From a virus: a stretch of DNA of 64,000 nucleotides. Shown here in pieces: positions 21,784-29,942 of the stretch. Position 1 is the stretch's first letter, and every line of letters starts with the position of its first letter. The stretch spans positions 1 to 64,000 of IMG/VR virus record IMGVR_UViG_3300027746_000697. One strand, written 5' to 3'. The notes under the pieces are model-generated. The model did not search any database. It worked only from the letters and a program-made list of their open reading frames with translations, and was not told the DNA's origin. The translations under genes were made by a program, and so were the position numbers.

Positions 21784-22319
21784 GAGCAACAGAATTTATA
21801 ACCGAAGACTGGAACAAAGTTAATCATCATGACAAAACCAACGGTCTAAGTCAAAAAGCTGTTAATGCATATCGTAGAGAGAATCCAGGCAGCAAATTAA
21901 AAACAGCAGTTACTACTAAGCCCAACAAGTTGAAAGCAGGCAGTAAGGATGCCAAACGCCGTAAGAGTTTTTGTGCCCGCATGAGTGGCAACAAAGGCCC
22001 AATGAAGAAACCCAATGGCAAACCTACACCAAAGGCATTGGCATTACGCAGATGGAACTGTGAGAGCGTGGAAGAGATGGTGGACATGATCATAGAGAAT
22101 ATGGATCATGCCAAGGACAATCAAGCTGTGCCAGAACTCAAGTCAGCATTGTTAGCAAAGAAAGTAACATTACAAAATGCCAGCGAAGATCAGGTATACG
22201 ATATTATTGATACATTAATGACACGTATCGCCAAGTCGCACGGCATAAGTGGACAGAAGTTACATGACATGTGGGTTAAAGAGTACGATCAAATACCGGA
22301 CACTTGGATTATGAAATGA
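21780..22319 (+). CDS. DUF6321-type phage protein with capsid-targeting-like N-terminus, 179 aa
   Basis: MRATEFITEDW is the targeting-like start. Residues 24-95 (SQKAVNAYRRENPGSKLKTA ... RRKSFCARMSGNKGPMKKP ... ALALRRWNC) form a basic conserved module widespread in T4-like phages and also named as a DUF in bacteria. The C-terminal part is helical with a KSHGISGQKLHDMWV segment. Basic character suggests DNA or RNA contact; function unknown. Confidence 0.75.
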   Translation: MRATEFITEDWNKVNHHDKTNGLSQKAVNAYRRENPGSKLKTAVTTKPNKLKAGSKDAKRRKSFCARMSGNKGPMKKPNGKPTPKALALRRWNCESVEEMVDMIIENMDHAKDNQAVPELKSALLAKKVTLQNASEDQVYDIIDTLMTRIAKSHGISGQKLHDMWVKEYDQIPDTWIMK

Positions 22320-23236
22320 GAGCTGTTGAAATACAACCACGCAAACTGGTTATCTTTGACATAGATGACACGCTGGTGCATACTCAAACCACAGTACACG
22401 TAATTAAAGACGGCCGTGCTGTGAAAGCTCTTAACAGTCACGACTTCACACACTACAAACTACAACCTGGCGAATCGTTTGACTTTGAAAACTTTCGCAA
22501 CGCACAAGAATTCTTTAATAACAGCAAACCAATCATCCCCATGATTGATCAGCTGAAACATGATATCAACACAGGCAACAAGGTAGTCATGGTAACTGCC
22601 CGTGCTGACTTTGATGATAGAGAATTGTTCTTGGACACGTTTCGCAAGTATGGGGTAGACATGGATCGTGTGCATGTGTACCGTGCTGGCAACATGAATA
22701 ACAAAATTCAAACAGAAGAAAAGAAAAAGATTATTATTCGTGGCTTAATGGACAAAACACCATATACCAAAGCCATTATGTATGATGATGCTGTGCCTAA
22801 TTTAAAAAGTTTTTTAGAACTTAAACAAGAATATCCACAGACTAGATTTTATGCTTGGCATGTGAGTTTGGAAGGTGACGCCAGCGAGTATCATAGAACA
22901 AATGAATCACAATCGTTAGAAGAACGCAAGAAGAAACGCAAACCACGCAGAGCCGCATATGGTCCTGGATTGTACGGTGGGTATGGATATTTCTCAAACT
23001 ACGGCAACAGTGATAGTGCAAGCGACAGTGGTGGAGGCGATGGAGGCGGTGGCGAAAGTATGGCACAAGAAAACTTTGCTGATGGACGTAATCCACAAGA
23101 CAAAGGTGATTCAAAGCGTCACGGAGTTCCTACTAAAGCAAGCGTAAGTACACTGCGCAAGGTTGCTAAACAAGGCGGCCGCAAAGGACAACTGGCCCAT
23201 TGGATGGCTAATATGAAAGCAGGACGTAACAAATGA
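22316..23236 (+). CDS. HAD-like phosphatase with basic C-terminal phage module, 306 aa
   Basis: Start at ATG 22316 (MRAVEIQPRKLVIFD), overlapping the upstream TGA. VIFDIDDTLVH is HAD motif I, VMVTARADFDDREL motif II, and IMYDDAVPNLK motif IV, as in swiss-army-knife or polynucleotide-kinase-3'-phosphatase-like HAD enzymes. After a Gly/Tyr/Ser-rich linker (GPGLYGGYGYFSNYG) comes a conserved phage end, DGRNPQDKGDSKRHGVPTKA ... GGRKGQLAHWMANM. Possibly nucleic-acid end processing. The N-terminus is a degenerate targeting-like sequence. Confidence 0.75.
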   Translation: MRAVEIQPRKLVIFDIDDTLVHTQTTVHVIKDGRAVKALNSHDFTHYKLQPGESFDFENFRNAQEFFNNSKPIIPMIDQLKHDINTGNKVVMVTARADFDDRELFLDTFRKYGVDMDRVHVYRAGNMNNKIQTEEKKKIIIRGLMDKTPYTKAIMYDDAVPNLKSFLELKQEYPQTRFYAWHVSLEGDASEYHRTNESQSLEERKKKRKPRRAAYGPGLYGGYGYFSNYGNSDSASDSGGGDGGGGESMAQENFADGRNPQDKGDSKRHGVPTKASVSTLRKVAKQGGRKGQLAHWMANMKAGRNK

Positions 23237-23616
23237 AAAAACTTTTAGCAATATTAGCATTGGTAAGTTTAACAGGCTGCGCCAGCATTATGGAATACAT
23301 TCCCAGCGGCTGGGATGCTAACCAAGCCCGAGTGATTACAGACATACAACAACAAGCTAGACACTTTGATTGCAAGGCAGAGTTAAAGCCGCAAGTTGAT
23401 AAGCTAGCTAGAGATGTAGAATGGTTTGATATCTACAGTCAAACCAAACCCACACGTGACATCAATAAACTAACAGGCGCCATCAAAGACACTGTTAAAG
23501 AATTGCAAGAGCGTGTGGCCAAAGGCTCAGTGAGTCCATTGTACTGTGATCTTAAGAAGAAAATCATACAACAACAAGCAGACATACTGGCTAAATCAGT
23601 ACAAGGGAGATTCTAA
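23233..23616 (+). CDS. Lipoprotein, 127 aa
   Basis: Signal peptide with lipobox LTGC (Cys about residue 16). The mature part is helical with KDTVKELQERVAKG and two further Cys (HFDCKAEL, LYCDLKKK) that may form a disulfide. It could be an outer-membrane spanin-like or accessory lipoprotein, but no partner is evident. Overlaps both neighbours. Confidence 0.7.
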   Translation: MKKLLAILALVSLTGCASIMEYIPSGWDANQARVITDIQQQARHFDCKAELKPQVDKLARDVEWFDIYSQTKPTRDINKLTGAIKDTVKELQERVAKGSVSPLYCDLKKKIIQQQADILAKSVQGRF

Positions 23617-23846
23617 TGAGCGCATTAGCTGAATTAATGAACAGTGGTAACACATGGGCCGCAGAACGTGCCCGGTATGCATTACAAGTACATGAAGCTG
23701 TGGGTGCTGGACAACTAAGTGCAAGCGAAGCTAGAGAGATCTTACAAGATTTAATCAGTACGGACAAACTGGAGGAAGCGGCAGCTGATCAACAAGCCCG
23801 TGCCGCATTGGTGTTTGGTGTTACACAGCTGATCAGTTTGTATTAA
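23616..23846 (+). CDS. Small helical phage protein, 76 aa
   Basis: SALAELMNSGNTWAAERARYA ... AGQLSASEAREILQDLISTDKLEE ... GVTQLISLY. The SASE-x-x-E-x-L-x-DL pattern and hydrophobic end recur in T4-like phages without function assigned. Its last 14 nt overlap the end of the convergent ALA synthase gene. Confidence 0.7.
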   Translation: MSALAELMNSGNTWAAERARYALQVHEAVGAGQLSASEAREILQDLISTDKLEEAAADQQARAALVFGVTQLISLY

Positions 23847-25032
23847 ACAACTTGGTCAGTGCTTGAACCAAGTCTTCAATCATTCCATCATCATGAAACG
23901 GAGTAGGTGCAAATCGTAACCGCTCCGTTCCCACATCCACTGTGGGATAGTTGATGGCTTGCACATAGATGTTGTGGTCATTCAACAGCGCATCACTCAT
24001 GGCTTTGGCACGTTTGGCATCGCCCACAAACACAGGCACAATGTGTGTGGTAGCACACTCCATTACAGGAATACCTGCGGCTTTTAATCTGTGTTTCAAT
24101 GTGGCAGCACGTTCTTGATGACGCTCACGGATCTCAGGATGTGCTTTTAAATATTTGATTGCACCCATGGCACCAGCACAAGTTACAGGGCTCATTGACG
24201 TTGTGAAGATAAAACCAGCGGCCACACTTCGAATAGCATCAGCCACAATTCTGTCGCAAGCAATGTAGCCGCCTTGTACTCCAAAGGCCTTTCCCAAGGT
24301 ACCATTGACTATGTCAATTTTGTGTTCGAGCGCCAGCTCTTCTACTTTGCCGCCACCAGTTGCACCATACAAACCTACTGCGTGAACTTCATCAATGTAT
24401 GTAATGGCCTTGTATTTTTTTGCCAGTTCGCATATGGCTTTCATTGGACTTATATCACCGTCCATGCTGTAAACTGATTCAAACACCACACAAGGAGTAT
24501 TGCCCTGTGCAAAACTGATCTTGAGTTTCTGTTCTAGATCTTCTAAGTCATTGTGTTTGAAGATAACTTTCTTGGCCCGACTGTGACTGATACCTATGAT
24601 GATACTGTTGTGATTGTTGCTGTCGCTGATGTATTCGATGTTGGGTATAATCTTGGCCAAGGCAATCAGTGTCCATTCATTGGCCACATAAGCTGAACTA
24701 AACAGCACTGCCTTTTCTTTCTTGTGTAGGGTTGCTAATTCATGCTCTAGAGCCACGTGATAGTGACTGGTGCCGCCAATATTACGTGTCCCGCCCGAAC
24801 CTGACCCAGTATGATCCAGTGCTGTGTGCATGGCATCCAACACCACTTTGTGCTGTCCCATGCCCAAGTAATCGTTGCTACACCAGTTCACAATGTTCTT
24901 GATGTTGTATGGGCCGTACCAAATAGCATTGGGAAACTTACCATTCTCCCGCACAATGTCGTTGAAAACACGATATTTGCCGGAATCTTTAAGGTTTTTT
25001 ATTAGATCTTCAAAGGGTTGTTTGTTTATCAT
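23833..25032 (-). CDS. hemA: 5-aminolevulinate synthase (ALAS, Shemin pathway)
   Basis: 399 aa, matching bacterial ALAS length. FNDIVRENGKFPNAIWYGP, VWCSNDYLGMG-type motif (VNWCSNDYLGMG), GSGSGGTRNIGGTSHYHVALE, YIDEVHAVGLYGATGGG and GTLGKAFGVQGGY with the PLP-binding Lys. It condenses glycine with succinyl-CoA to 5-aminolevulinate, the committed step of C4-route heme synthesis, in the cytosol. Among bacteria this enzyme is essentially alphaproteobacterial, which points to the host. It has its own late octamer (25040-25047) only 7 nt from the ATG. The other bilin genes are 29 kb away. Confidence 0.93.
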   Translation of the reverse strand: MINKQPFEDLIKNLKDSGKYRVFNDIVRENGKFPNAIWYGPYNIKNIVNWCSNDYLGMGQHKVVLDAMHTALDHTGSGSGGTRNIGGTSHYHVALEHELATLHKKEKAVLFSSAYVANEWTLIALAKIIPNIEYISDSNNHNSIIIGISHSRAKKVIFKHNDLEDLEQKLKISFAQGNTPCVVFESVYSMDGDISPMKAICELAKKYKAITYIDEVHAVGLYGATGGGKVEELALEHKIDIVNGTLGKAFGVQGGYIACDRIVADAIRSVAAGFIFTTSMSPVTCAGAMGAIKYLKAHPEIRERHQERAATLKHRLKAAGIPVMECATTHIVPVFVGDAKRAKAMSDALLNDHNIYVQAINYPTVDVGTERLRFAPTPFHDDGMIEDLVQALTKLFNTN

Positions 25033-25039
25033 AGTGAAC

Positions 25040-25047
25040 TATTTACT
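25040..25047 (-). promoter_or_regulatory. Late promoter octamer (AGTAAATA), leaderless type
   Basis: AGTAAATA on the minus strand, 7 nt before the ALAS ATG; no Shine-Dalgarno. Confidence 0.55.
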
Positions 25048-25065
25048 ATAATGCTGTTGTCAACA

Positions 25066-25073
25066 GCTAAATA
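25066..25073 (+). promoter_or_regulatory. Late promoter octamer (GCTAAATA)
   Basis: Drives the structural gene at 25125; a GGAGA ribosome binding site lies in the 50-nt leader. Divergent from the ALAS promoter 19 nt away. Confidence 0.55.
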
Positions 25074-25124
25074 TTGATGTGGCGTACTAGCGTCGATCAA
25101 ACAATACTAGATTGGAGAATTACA

Positions 25125-26669
25125 ATGTCAAGAAACAAAATTACCGGCTATTCTGAAAGTTCAGCAATGCCACAACGTGTACGTGATGTACTTGGGCGTT
25201 TAAAAGTAGCAATACATCAGAACATTTATGATGCTGACTTTGAATATGGAACTCAACCTTTACGTTGGGAAGCATTTACATTAAGCGGCGCAACTATTGC
25301 CCACCAGCCAGGATTAGGCGGTGTTAAAATGTCTGTACCAACAACTAGTGGTGCTATCGCAATTCGCCAATCACGCCCATATATGCGTTACCAGCCAGGT
25401 AAGACTATGTTCATGGCTACTGCTTGTCAATTCGGCGCGGCGCTAGCCAACAACGTGACTCGCGTGGGTTTCTTTGATGACGGTAACGGTGCTTTCTTTG
25501 AACAAACTGCCGCTACCGCCGCAAATCCATCAGGCATGGCGGTAGTAATTCGCAGTGATGCTGGCGGAACAGTAACTGATACACGTTTTACACGTGATCA
25601 ATGGAATGGCGATCAGCGTGTTGTTAATACTATTGACGTATCACGTATTCAAATGTATTGGGTCGAATATGCATGGTACGGTGCAGGTGCTACACGTTTT
25701 GGTTTCTGGATTGACGGTGAACCAGTAATTGCACATCAAGTAGGTTGGGGTAACTATGTTAGCCCTACAGGCACTGCACAAACAACTCCTTGGTCACGTA
25801 CAGGTAACTTGCCAGTACGTTACGAACAGCGCAACACAGGCACCATTGCACAAGCCAACGACTTGTTCCATTTTGGTGTATCAGTATTGGTCGAAGGCGG
25901 CCAGGATGATCAGCGTGGTTTCACTTACTCATACGGCATGGCTCCAACCGCTCCAGTTCGTTCAACAGGCGGCGCAGTTACACGTTGGCCGGTACTAAGC
26001 ATTCGTCCAAAAGCAATGGGTACTTCTGAATATACACAAGCTAACAGTGCCGTAACTGCCGGTACAACTACTAGTGTTACATTAACTGGTACTCCATTAA
26101 CCGTTGACCAATTCAAAGGACGTTACATATATTTCCCAGGATTGAGTACAACACAAGGTGGTACAGGTGCAATCGGCCGTATCACAGGCAACACAACCAG
26201 TGTTATCAGTTTTGTTGATAACATCACCGGACTAGCGTTCAGCGCGGCTCCTAGTGCTAGTGCAAACTACACAATTGGTATTTTAAATCGTGGACAGCTA
26301 TTGCCTAAACGTTTAATGGTTGTACAAACTACTGCGGCGCAGAACGTGGTCATTGAACTAGTAGCCACTACTCCTGCTTCACCTATTAACTTAACAGGTG
26401 CAAGTTGGGTAGCATTATCTAGTTTAGGTTCTACTAACTCTTTTGCAGAACGTGACGTATCATCTACATCAATCAACTCAACAGGCGAAGTGGTGTTTGC
26501 GTTTACATTAAGTCCAGGTGCTGGCGTACAAGAAATTGATTTGAGTTACTTCTTTCCATTGTTGAACAGTCTTCGTGGTAACAACGTAGATATTTTATCA
26601 GTATGTGTGACTAGTGCGGCTACTGTTACAGTTGGCGCACATTTGATTTGCCAAGAAGCAATGAGTTAA
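25125..26669 (+). CDS. Virion structural protein (fibre or baseplate type), 514 aa
   Basis: Start at ATG 25125 (MSRNKITGYSES), with GGAGAAT before it. Thr/Ser/Gly/Ala-rich and beta-dominated throughout, with no Cys until the end. Conserved-looking features are a MRYQPGKTMFMATACQF-type block and a VEGGQDDQRGFTYSYGMAP block. The composition and length fit a tail or appendage protein of a marine-type myovirus. No enzymatic motif; exact part unknown. Confidence 0.7.
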   Translation: MSRNKITGYSESSAMPQRVRDVLGRLKVAIHQNIYDADFEYGTQPLRWEAFTLSGATIAHQPGLGGVKMSVPTTSGAIAIRQSRPYMRYQPGKTMFMATACQFGAALANNVTRVGFFDDGNGAFFEQTAATAANPSGMAVVIRSDAGGTVTDTRFTRDQWNGDQRVVNTIDVSRIQMYWVEYAWYGAGATRFGFWIDGEPVIAHQVGWGNYVSPTGTAQTTPWSRTGNLPVRYEQRNTGTIAQANDLFHFGVSVLVEGGQDDQRGFTYSYGMAPTAPVRSTGGAVTRWPVLSIRPKAMGTSEYTQANSAVTAGTTTSVTLTGTPLTVDQFKGRYIYFPGLSTTQGGTGAIGRITGNTTSVISFVDNITGLAFSAAPSASANYTIGILNRGQLLPKRLMVVQTTAAQNVVIELVATTPASPINLTGASWVALSSLGSTNSFAERDVSSTSINSTGEVVFAFTLSPGAGVQEIDLSYFFPLLNSLRGNNVDILSVCVTSAATVTVGAHLICQEAMS

Positions 26670-26670
26670 T

Positions 26671-27081
26671 ATGCGAGCTAAAGAATTCTTAGCAGAAGGG
26701 TTAGATAAGAAGTCAACGTATAGTATACTACACGACTTTGTTCGTTTTGCCGCTGAACATTTGGAACTTGAAACACTGCCCAAGTTTGACTTTGTGTTTG
26801 ACTCAAAGAAAAGTGTTGAGCACAAATCGTTTGGTGGATATCAACCAGGCGCTGAACACATCACTATTACTGTAAAGAATCGCCACATCAATGACGTGTG
26901 CAGAACATTGGCACATGAAATGGTACACTTCAAACAAGACTTGAACAATGAGTTGAGTGATGATGCCGCTGGTTCAACTGGATCACCGCAAGAAAACGAT
27001 GCCAATGCTGAGGCCGCTGTGATCATGCGCAACTGGGGCAAACTGCATCCCAACTACTTTGATAAAGAATCAATAGAATAA
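26671..27081 (+). CDS. Zincin-like metalloprotease with capsid-targeting-like N-terminus, 136 aa
   Basis: MRAKEFLAEG is the targeting-like start. Near residue 82 HEMVHFKQD gives the HExxH zinc motif of metallopeptidases, and ENDANAEA downstream could provide a third ligand. Small zincins like this are found in T4-like phages. It may process proteins in or after the capsid. The gene starts 1 nt after the structural gene. Confidence 0.72.
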   Translation: MRAKEFLAEGLDKKSTYSILHDFVRFAAEHLELETLPKFDFVFDSKKSVEHKSFGGYQPGAEHITITVKNRHINDVCRTLAHEMVHFKQDLNNELSDDAAGSTGSPQENDANAEAAVIMRNWGKLHPNYFDKESIE

Positions 27082-27093
27082 AAGGAAAATATC

Positions 27094-27816
27094 ATGGGAA
27101 GACCACTAAAAAAACGACTATTTGGAAACACCAACTTTGGGCTAGCGTCAACTACAAGTGACGACGGCTTAGGAGGTGGATCAGTTACTAGCATAACACA
27201 GTCCTTCAAAGGATCACCCAATCTAACTGGCACACTCACTGTGACACTGCCAGCACCGGATGAACCAGGCGGTGTGCAGGCCACAGCAACTGCCACAGTG
27301 ACCTCGGGCAATGTTACATTTGTGGTGACTGATCCAGGATCAGGTTACAGATCGTTAGTAATGCCTACATTAACCAGTACCAGTGGACAAACAGTGGGCG
27401 TTGGAGGCTTAAACTACGATTTCTTTGGGGTGATAACTGGCGGTGTGGAACACATTAGAATTAGGGCTAACATACTAGGACTAAATGATAACAAAGCTGA
27501 CATTGTGAAACAGTTGGGACCACGTAGGTTCCGAGTTAAAAACGCCAATGGCACAGCCATAGCTCGTATACATCCTGCAGGCATATACTACTTTGGCAAC
27601 TTGCCTGCTGGCTACATGTTCTTTTATGCACATGACAATGCTTCATCTAGATATATAGTCTCAAAGATCACAGCACATAGAGTGACCATAGTACGAGATC
27701 CCACAGACACGGGGCATTTGTTTGCGTCAGGTACCAGTGTGCGTTGGCGCCGAGCCAGTGGTGTGGATGGTGCTAGAACCAATGCTGATGTGACTATAGA
27801 CACACTATTAAACTAA
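27094..27816 (+). CDS. Virion structural protein, 240 aa
   Basis: Starts MGRPLKKRLFGNTNFG, typical of a conserved structural protein in T4-like marine phages, then beta-rich Gly/Thr/Val sequence (GTLTVTLPAPDEPGGVQATA). C-terminal half has RIRANILGLNDNKADIVKQLG and RFRVKNANGTAIARIHP. AAAGGAAAA precedes the ATG. The rho-independent hairpin at 27821 ends the unit. Exact location in the virion unknown. Confidence 0.68.
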   Translation: MGRPLKKRLFGNTNFGLASTTSDDGLGGGSVTSITQSFKGSPNLTGTLTVTLPAPDEPGGVQATATATVTSGNVTFVVTDPGSGYRSLVMPTLTSTSGQTVGVGGLNYDFFGVITGGVEHIRIRANILGLNDNKADIVKQLGPRRFRVKNANGTAIARIHPAGIYYFGNLPAGYMFFYAHDNASSRYIVSKITAHRVTIVRDPTDTGHLFASGTSVRWRRASGVDGARTNADVTIDTLLN

Positions 27817-27820
27817 TAAA

Positions 27821-27844
27821 AAAGCCCACTCAAGCGTGGGCTTT
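27821..27844. terminator. Bidirectional rho-independent terminator
   Basis: AAAGCCCAC-TCAAGC-GTGGGCTTT, a 9-bp hairpin with T-tracts on both sides, between two convergent genes. The last four codons of the leftward gene lie inside it. Confidence 0.85.
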
Positions 27845-28069
27845 TTCATATGCTCTCATAGCTAGTTGACGTGCTAGCCATAATCTAAACTTCACATAGT
27901 CTGATAGTTCATCACTTTGAACTACTTTACCAAACTGTTCACTGCGTCGATTACGGCCAAAAGTGACCTCATCGTCTATTATGAGGTCACTGCCGTCTAG
28001 GTCAAACTTATTTTGCTGGGGCAGCAGGCTTTGCGTCTGCTTTAGGTGCGTCCTTCTTTGCACCGTCAC
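27830..28069 (-). CDS. Hypothetical protein with SDYVKFRLWLARQ motif, up to 79 aa
   Basis: The body DEVTFGRNRRSEQFGKVVQSDELSDYVKFRLWLARQLAMRAYE looks like a real conserved phage protein. The start is uncertain: the only in-frame start codon upstream is GTG at 28069, which overlaps the secreted-protein gene by 62 nt. The stop codon and the last residues (KAHA) are encoded by the terminator hairpin. Confidence 0.5.
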   Translation of the reverse strand: MTVQRRTHLKQTQSLLPQQNKFDLDGSDLIIDDEVTFGRNRRSEQFGKVVQSDELSDYVKFRLWLARQLAMRAYEKAHA

Positions 28070-28208
28070 TTTTTGCAGGCTTTTTCTCGTCTTTCTTGGC
28101 TTCTACTTTGGCTGGTGCTGAAGCAGGAGTTGCTGGTGCCTTAGCTGGTTCAGCGGCAAATACAGTTGCGGCAAATGCAGTTGCGATTACGGTTGCGATA
28201 GCTTTCAT
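28008..28208 (-). CDS. Secreted Ala/Lys/Pro-rich protein, 66 aa
   Basis: A clear signal peptide (MKAIATVIATAFAATVFAAEP, residues 1-19) is followed by a low-complexity mature part of Ala, Lys, Pro and Asp (KKDEKKPAKSDGAKKD). AAAGGAAAT precedes the ATG. Likely exported to the periplasm; similar low-complexity exported peptides are known in bacteria but have no defined role. Confidence 0.7.
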   Translation of the reverse strand: MKAIATVIATAFAATVFAAEPAKAPATPASAPAKVEAKKDEKKPAKSDGAKKDAPKADAKPAAPAK

Positions 28209-28291
28209 GATATTTCCTTTTTGGTTAAGTAGGAATTTCTACCCCTACATATATATAACGCCTTAGAGTCGCAGTTAGTTGACACGCTAGT

Positions 28292-28316
28292 CAAAAGAAA
28301 AGCACCCGAAGGTGCT
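28292..28316 (-). terminator. Rho-independent terminator
   Basis: Minus strand AGCACC-TTCG-GGTGCT followed by TTTCTTTT; downstream of the genes at 28353-28836. Confidence 0.75.
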
Positions 28317-28352
28317 AGTGAATGTTACGCTATTCTGGCGACGAAGCTATGC

Positions 28353-28619
28353 TTACTTCTTAGTGCCCGTGTTAACGAACCCATAGAACTTTTCAGCGGC
28401 TTCCATGATCTTGTCTAAGCCTGGAAACTCTGGCATATCCACTCGGGTAACAACTTGGCCAGTCTTTTCATCCTTGGCCACTGACATTTCCCAACCGCGG
28501 AACTTTGAGTGGTACTCTTCCATAACAGCATCTTTGGCCATGGCCAACACATCTGTACGGATCTCGTAACCGTTCTTGCTGAACTTGACTTCTGGTAGTT
28601 TTGGTGTAAAGTCTGACAT
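28353..28619 (-). CDS. Hypothetical protein, 88 aa
   Basis: Start at ATG 28619 (MSDFTPKLPEVKFSKNGYE), 1 nt after the phasin-like stop. Contains IRTDVLAMAKDAVMEEYHSKFRGWEMS, a helix then beta segment, and ends with an amphipathic helix. No known domain; the pairing with the phasin-like gene suggests shared function. Confidence 0.65.
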   Translation of the reverse strand: MSDFTPKLPEVKFSKNGYEIRTDVLAMAKDAVMEEYHSKFRGWEMSVAKDEKTGQVVTRVDMPEFPGLDKIMEAAEKFYGFVNTGTKK

Positions 28620-28620
28620 A

Positions 28621-28836
28621 TTACGCACCTTTCTTAGAGTAAACCAACTCATTGAGATTCTTCATTGCTGTTTGAGCAAGTTCCAATGTGTTGTTATAAG
28701 TGGTTTTTGTGAAAGCGGCTTGTGCTTCGATCAGTTTAGTAACTTCAGCTTTGACTTTCTTGTCTGTAACGTAAGTCTCTACAAACTTGGTTTGAGCACC
28801 TTTAGCGGTGTCGATGATTGATTCAAATGTAAACAT
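28621..28836 (-). CDS. Phasin-like helical protein, 71 aa
   Basis: MFTFESIIDTAKGAQTKFVETYVTDKK ... IEAQAAFTKTTYNNTLELAQTAMKN. The all-helical, Ala/Thr/Lys-rich pattern with F-x-E-x-x-x-x and Q-x-x-x-T-K is like the short phasins that coat polyhydroxyalkanoate granules. The similarity is by pattern only. GGAG lies before the ATG and a sigma70-type promoter is upstream. Confidence 0.55.
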   Translation of the reverse strand: MFTFESIIDTAKGAQTKFVETYVTDKKVKAEVTKLIEAQAAFTKTTYNNTLELAQTAMKNLNELVYSKKGA

Positions 28837-28891
28837 ATAATTCTCCTGTGTGTTAATGTTTGTGTGTTACAACAACTTCTGCTGTTGTATT

Positions 28892-28920
28892 ATTATATAT
28901 GCCTTTCGTCTAAAAAGCAA
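28892..28920 (-). promoter_or_regulatory. Sigma70-type promoter (TTGCTT-N17-TATAAT)
   Basis: Minus strand, -35 TTGCTT at 28920-28915 and -10 TATAAT at 28897-28892, spacer 17 bp; upstream of the phasin-like gene. The -35 abuts the stop of the hydrolase gene. Confidence 0.65.
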
Positions 28921-29496
28921 CTAATTCTTGAACTTTTTTACTCTATCTTTAATGATCTTAATCACAGGTTCTGCCAGTACAACTTCATAGTGGTTATACT
29001 CGACTTCTACCAGTTCCATATCCGCATGATGCCGTTGACTGGCAATGGTTACCACACCATCGTTGGGCTCATGCATAAATGGGCTTTGCCCTTTCACAGT
29101 TACTATGTTGGTCCACGGATGCTGTATCTTGATACGTTTGGCCTGTTTCATAACCCATGAACTGGGTCCAATGTCACGCATCAGTCTGCTGAATGGCAAA
29201 AAGTATTGAGCATAGTCTGCTACTTCAGCGCCACCGTACGGAGTGCTTAATGTTACAGCACCCTTAATGACTTCTGGCATGGTGTTGGCCAAGTGTAATG
29301 CGTATATACCGCCTAGACTGTGTGCAACAAACACTAGATTTTTATAGTTCTGCAATGTGGACTGCATGTCTTTTAGGTTGTTTTCAAACCCATTGCGACT
29401 GTCGTAGTTGATGTCTAGCCCCGTGCCCAGTTTACTCTTGATATAGTTGAAGCTCTCGCTGGTGGCATTTGCTCCGTGAATGTACACTAAGTTCAT
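28921..29496 (-). CDS. Alpha/beta hydrolase, 191 aa
   Basis: Start at ATG 29496 (MNLVYIHGANAT). HG near the N-terminus is the oxyanion motif and FVAHSLGGIYALHLA carries the nucleophile Ser (G-x-S-x-G as AHSLGG). EPNDGVVTIASQRH gives the likely Asp and a late His (NHYEV). Lipase/esterase-type, PGAP1-like lengthwise. The ATG lies 5 nt after GATAAATA, which overlaps the previous stop codon, so this is probably a leaderless late message. Confidence 0.78.
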   Translation of the reverse strand: MNLVYIHGANATSESFNYIKSKLGTGLDINYDSRNGFENNLKDMQSTLQNYKNLVFVAHSLGGIYALHLANTMPEVIKGAVTLSTPYGGAEVADYAQYFLPFSRLMRDIGPSSWVMKQAKRIKIQHPWTNIVTVKGQSPFMHEPNDGVVTIASQRHHADMELVEVEYNHYEVVLAEPVIKIIKDRVKKFKN

Positions 29497-29501
29497 GCCA
29501 A

Positions 29502-29509
29502 TATTTATC
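29502..29509 (-). promoter_or_regulatory. Late promoter octamer (GATAAATA), leaderless type
   Basis: GATAAATA overlaps the TGA stop of the upstream gene and is 5 nt before the hydrolase ATG. Confidence 0.68.
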
Positions 29510-29627
29510 AAGCGCCGTATACAGCTTTGGCTTCAGCAATTCTGCCCTGGCGAGCAAGACTTGCGGCACAACGTGCTTGGCCAAATGCTTCTAACCATGA
29601 CCAGATGGTGTTGATGATTGTTTTCAT
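29508..29627 (-). CDS. Small phage protein, 39 aa
   Basis: MKTIINTIWSWLEAFGQARC ... ASLARQGRIAEAKAVYGA. One amphipathic N-terminal helix and an Arg/Ala-rich second helix. AAGGAAAG precedes the ATG, which overlaps the stop of the upstream gene. Similar tiny proteins occur in T4-like marine phages; function unknown. Confidence 0.65.
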   Translation of the reverse strand: MKTIINTIWSWLEAFGQARCAASLARQGRIAEAKAVYGA

Positions 29628-29800
29628 AGATATCTTTCCTTTTGGGAGTTGAATTGTTGGATGTAGTTTTCCAACTGTGCGGCATCGGTAATGCCTTTGG
29701 TTGCTAGATAAGCATCTAGACTTGATTGATAACTGCTACCTGGAAACATCTCTGATAAGCGTTCCAGTATATTTTGCATCTTTTCTGATAGGTATTTCAT
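29624..29800 (-). CDS. Small phage protein, 58 aa
   Basis: Start at ATG 29800 (MKYLSEKMQNILERLSEMFP), with AGGAAAG in front. Includes SYQSSLDAYLATKGITDAAQLENYIQQF, helical. Stop overlaps the next ATG. Unknown function. Confidence 0.6.
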   Translation of the reverse strand: MKYLSEKMQNILERLSEMFPGSSYQSSLDAYLATKGITDAAQLENYIQQFNSQKERYL

Positions 29801-29889
29801 TTTGCTTTCCTGTGTGTTTGTGTAGCTACTCATGGTTTCTACTGAGTATTTAGCAAGTATACATGGCACTGCAACATTTACCAAGTTAA

Positions 29890-29925
29890 TTGATATTATT
29901 ATTCAAACCGTGTATACTATAAATA
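29890..29925 (+). promoter_or_regulatory. Overlapping sigma70-type and late promoters
   Basis: TTGATA (29890-29895), 17 bp, TATACT (29913-29918), and directly overlapping a perfect T4 late octamer TATAAATA (29918-29925). Upstream of the gene at 29943. Would allow expression at two stages. Confidence 0.65.
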
Positions 29926-29942
29926 CACTTGGAAGATCATAT

